A stretch of DNA of 6,483 nt. Source: DASPXY01 sp038227745. GTDB lineage: Bacteria; Planctomycetota; Planctomycetia; Gemmatales; Gemmataceae. The notes beneath the pieces are model-generated. The model saw only the letters and a program-made list of their open reading frames with translations. It had not been told where the DNA came from and searched no databases. This document shows, one piece after another, positions 5,801-6,483 of the stretch. Location: positions 1 to 6,483 of the forward strand of contig JBBRPS010000611.1 of NCBI GenBank assembly GCA_038227745.1, given 5' to 3'. Numbering within the stretch: the stretch's first letter is position 1; every line of letters begins with the position of its first letter. Both the position numbers and the translations under genes were made by a program.

Positions 5801-6407
5801 GCCGGTGAACCGCCTGAGAGGGACGAAGCCGGCGATGTTGCGGGCCGGCCCACCCGCCCGGCTGCGCGTGCGCGCCGTGACGGCCGGCCGCAAACCGATC
5901 GCCGACGCCCGCGTGGCGCTGGTGAACGGTCACCCCGACCTCGATGGATCCTCGTTCATTTGGGGCTACCACGACGCGGGCTGGGAGGACATGGCCCGCG
6001 GCCGCACCGCCGCGGACGGCTGGGCCGACTTCCCGGCCCTGAGCTGTGGCGGCGCGACCGTGCTCGTGAAGGCGCCCGGGTTCGCCCGGCATCGGGTCGG
6101 TTGGCGGGACGGGGCGAAGGAGTTGACGTGCGCGCTGGAGCGGGAGGCTGTCCTCGCCGGCGAGGCCCGCGACGCTGCGGGTAAGCCGGTGAAAGCGTTC
6201 TACGTCCAGTTGAGCAGGGGCGGCGAGCAGATTTCGGCGAGCATCGGCCCGGACGACAAGGGCCGGTTCCGCGTCACCGAGCTGCCGGCGGGGACGTGGA
6301 GCGTCACCGTCCGAGGGGCCGACGGCCAGGCGGTCCTCCACGAGGGCGCGGTGACGCTCCGGGAGGGTGCGACCCAGGAATTGAAGATCAGGACGAAGAA
6401 GGAGTAA
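2895..6407 (+). CDS. BlaR1-like M56 membrane metallopeptidase fused to carboxypeptidase-regulatory-like repeats
   Basis: The 1170-residue product has membrane segments at about 13-33, 45-67, 168-192 and 382-402, matching the four-helix BlaR1 plan. A Pro/Ala-rich loop of about 100 residues (68-167) lies between helices 2 and 3, predicted outside. The M56 protease domain lies between helices 3 and 4, with HECAH (272-276) and the third zinc ligand Glu313 in REEVCDN, so it should be catalytically competent on the cytoplasmic side. After helix 4 and an Ala/Pro linker (about 403-436) come eight repeats to the C-terminus. Each opens with a G-R-V-x-D-x-x-G-K-P-I-x-x-A type strand and has a later TDxxGRF strand, the hallmark of carboxypeptidase-regulatory-like beta-sandwiches. 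No penicillin-binding SxxK/SxN sensor domain is present; classical BlaR1 is about 600 residues. It probably senses an extracytoplasmic signal and triggers release of the BlaI-like repressor. GGGGG at 2883-2887 precedes the ATG, which overlaps the blaI stop. Confidence 0.88.
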   Translation: MRALADWYPGDGVVFAALEVLGMMTALVALTWAAEQFRAGRRAALRAALWLAALVGVLLTPAFALIGRQLPWHVAVFPRVDAAPVHPVERPPHAAPAAPAVLAAAPVGAEVGQQARSPGTPRSREAAPPGGAPVVLRTAAPASGPPPAHAPAGPPAVAGEPDAPPPNALRALALLALLVWGLGSLYLAARLLHGGRRVRRLWPRLRPLDGVRWAAELKEAAHVLSVARLPGVYLSPDVRSPLVAGLFPPRVVLPDALPEHSTPQQVVAVLVHECAHVVRRDPWVYLLQRLAAALYWVNPLVHLLNRRLDRAREEVCDNHVLGYTDAPTYAETLLTVAQLCYSVPCQEGYLTMMPRHYDLEHRVADLLEERRDKATRLPTPQRVALLTSLVVLLLAVSSVGLHGAAQAQDGKAKVASAAPAPAKEQAPPAGPAGAAVGKVIGRVIAADGSPAAGAVVWAAKITDGPLERQETIADANGRYALDLGPGGWYVWARRGTQGGEGPARHEEVKVTAGRAAGPVPIRLEERGTFRGRLLEAETGKPIPGARLFLDAGLVPTTDVRGRFEVGGLSRTHHEAFVVAPGRMRLRVLFDTTARADTELDVPVPRGGKIVGRVTDTDGKPIPGAHVGRHTSGSFFSTNGLFVACDRAGRFEYDDAVPPDQPTRLTAAAPGYVEEERAGLHAPPGGKALVLHFRLRPKPGTPAAERAPDAEKRRAVSGSVRGPDGKPVAGAVVRWGYQPNVGASQTRTDAAGRFRLVVHDKANVLAVLPRDLPPEFPRVAAGGDQEIEVTLRAGHTARGRVVDDTGKPIQDVRVIAVVRSPDPRIANPFWLSEAAVRTDAQGKFEMKGVPAGARFDFLKPGLSEVRSHALDLTRADNSVTLLYGGAVSGRVLDRDGKPIRSFRVLVDFPRERRPGDQITGFFAGYSGIGVRFTSADGSFVLTGVGAGSVYRLTALADGHGEAVADRVVAVPVNRLRGTKPAMLRAGPPARLRVRAVTAGRKPIADARVALVNGHPDLDGSSFIWGYHDAGWEDMARGRTAADGWADFPALSCGGATVLVKAPGFARHRVGWRDGAKELTCALEREAVLAGEARDAAGKPVKAFYVQLSRGGEQISASIGPDDKGRFRVTELPAGTWSVTVRGADGQAVLHEGAVTLREGATQELKIRTKKE
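4203..6404 (+). repeat. Eight tandem carboxypeptidase-regulatory-like domain repeats within the M56 protein
   Basis: Opening strands of the units lie near residues 440, 528, 609, 716, 796, 886, 988 and 1086, a spacing of about 80-107 residues. The later D-x-x-G-R-F-like strands lie near 473, 557, 644, 747, 837, 933, 1038 and 1118. Most units are diverged, keeping only the DGKPI/GKPI turn and the GRF strand, so this is an old domain expansion and not a recent DNA duplication. Units 1, 7 and 8 are the most divergent (DGSPAAGA, GRKPIADA, AGKPVKAF). These folds resemble transthyretin-like and CNA-B-like sandwiches, often used as stalks or for binding. Confidence 0.75.
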
Positions 6408-6430
6408 CCACCGGGAGTCTGTTCCGGAAG

Positions 6431-6470
6431 CCCCTCGCCCCGCTTCAGGGGAGAGGTTGGGGGTGAGGGG
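6431..6470. repeat. Palindromic interspersed-type repeat after the M56 gene
   Basis: The C-rich arm CCCCTCGCCCC (6431-6441) can pair with GGGGAGAGG (6448-6456; nine bases of the arm with one mismatch) or with GGGGTGAGGGG (6460-6470; 11 pairs counting one G-U). Two alternative hairpins are thus possible. The C-rich arm followed by GGGGAGAGG-TT-GGGGGTGAGGGG resembles a motif found in many copies between genes in several GC-rich bacteria, as I recall it. It starts 24 bp after the stop codon. No T-run follows, so if it terminates transcription it is not in the classical way. Confidence 0.55.
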
Positions 6471-6483
6471 GCCGGCGTCAAGA

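Noticed and set aside
2895..6407. Tandem DNA repeats or a CRISPR-like array in the C-terminal coding region
   Set aside because: The periodicity is at protein-domain level only. At nucleotide level the units share only short GGCAAGCCGAT-like stretches and have no constant repeat and spacer pattern.

Overview
The window is very GC-rich bacterial DNA, with a strong G/C bias at third codon positions and Shine-Dalgarno-preceded genes. The gene content points to a planctomycete, most likely of the Gemmataceae type: a BlaI/BlaR1-like pair whose membrane protease carries long carboxypeptidase-regulatory-like repeats, a secreted xylan-esterase-like alpha/beta hydrolase, and small lineage-style hypothetical proteins. 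The taxonomic placement is inferred from gene style, not from a marker gene.

Layout, left to right. (1) Bases 1-51 hold a perfect hairpin and then the ribosome site of the first gene. (2) Bases 52-964, plus strand: a small membrane protein with the HExxH motif of M50-type intramembrane metalloproteases, followed 25 bp later by a 105-residue, extremely basic hypothetical protein starting at GTG. (3) Bases 989-2212, minus strand: a convergent two-gene unit. It consists of an 82-residue HicA-like protein (upstream) and a secreted alpha/beta hydrolase (downstream) with a complete Ser-Asp-His triad. (4) Bases 2213-2496: a 284-bp divergent control region. It contains a recognisable leftward promoter and, for the rightward unit, a TTGACA-17-TAGCAT promoter carrying a perfect BlaI-type palindrome over the predicted transcription start and a degenerate second copy between -35 and -10. 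(5) Bases 2497-6407, plus strand: blaI-like repressor and an M56 BlaR1-like protease of 1170 residues, translationally coupled through an ATGA overlap. (6) Bases 6408-6483: a short tail with an interspersed-type palindromic repeat.

How it may work: the repressor most likely binds its own promoter and so controls the pair. The membrane protease has intact zinc ligands on the predicted cytoplasmic side and should relieve repression when its exported part is engaged. In classical BlaR1 that exported part is a penicillin-binding domain. Here it is replaced by about eight beta-sandwich-like repeats of roughly 80-107 residues each, so the signal is probably not a covalently bound beta-lactam. The canonical Asn-Phe cleavage site of staphylococcal BlaI/MecI is also absent from the repressor. 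This repurposed sensor is the most interesting item in the window. Related planctomycete proteins are known in outline, so it is an under-characterised system rather than certainly a new one.
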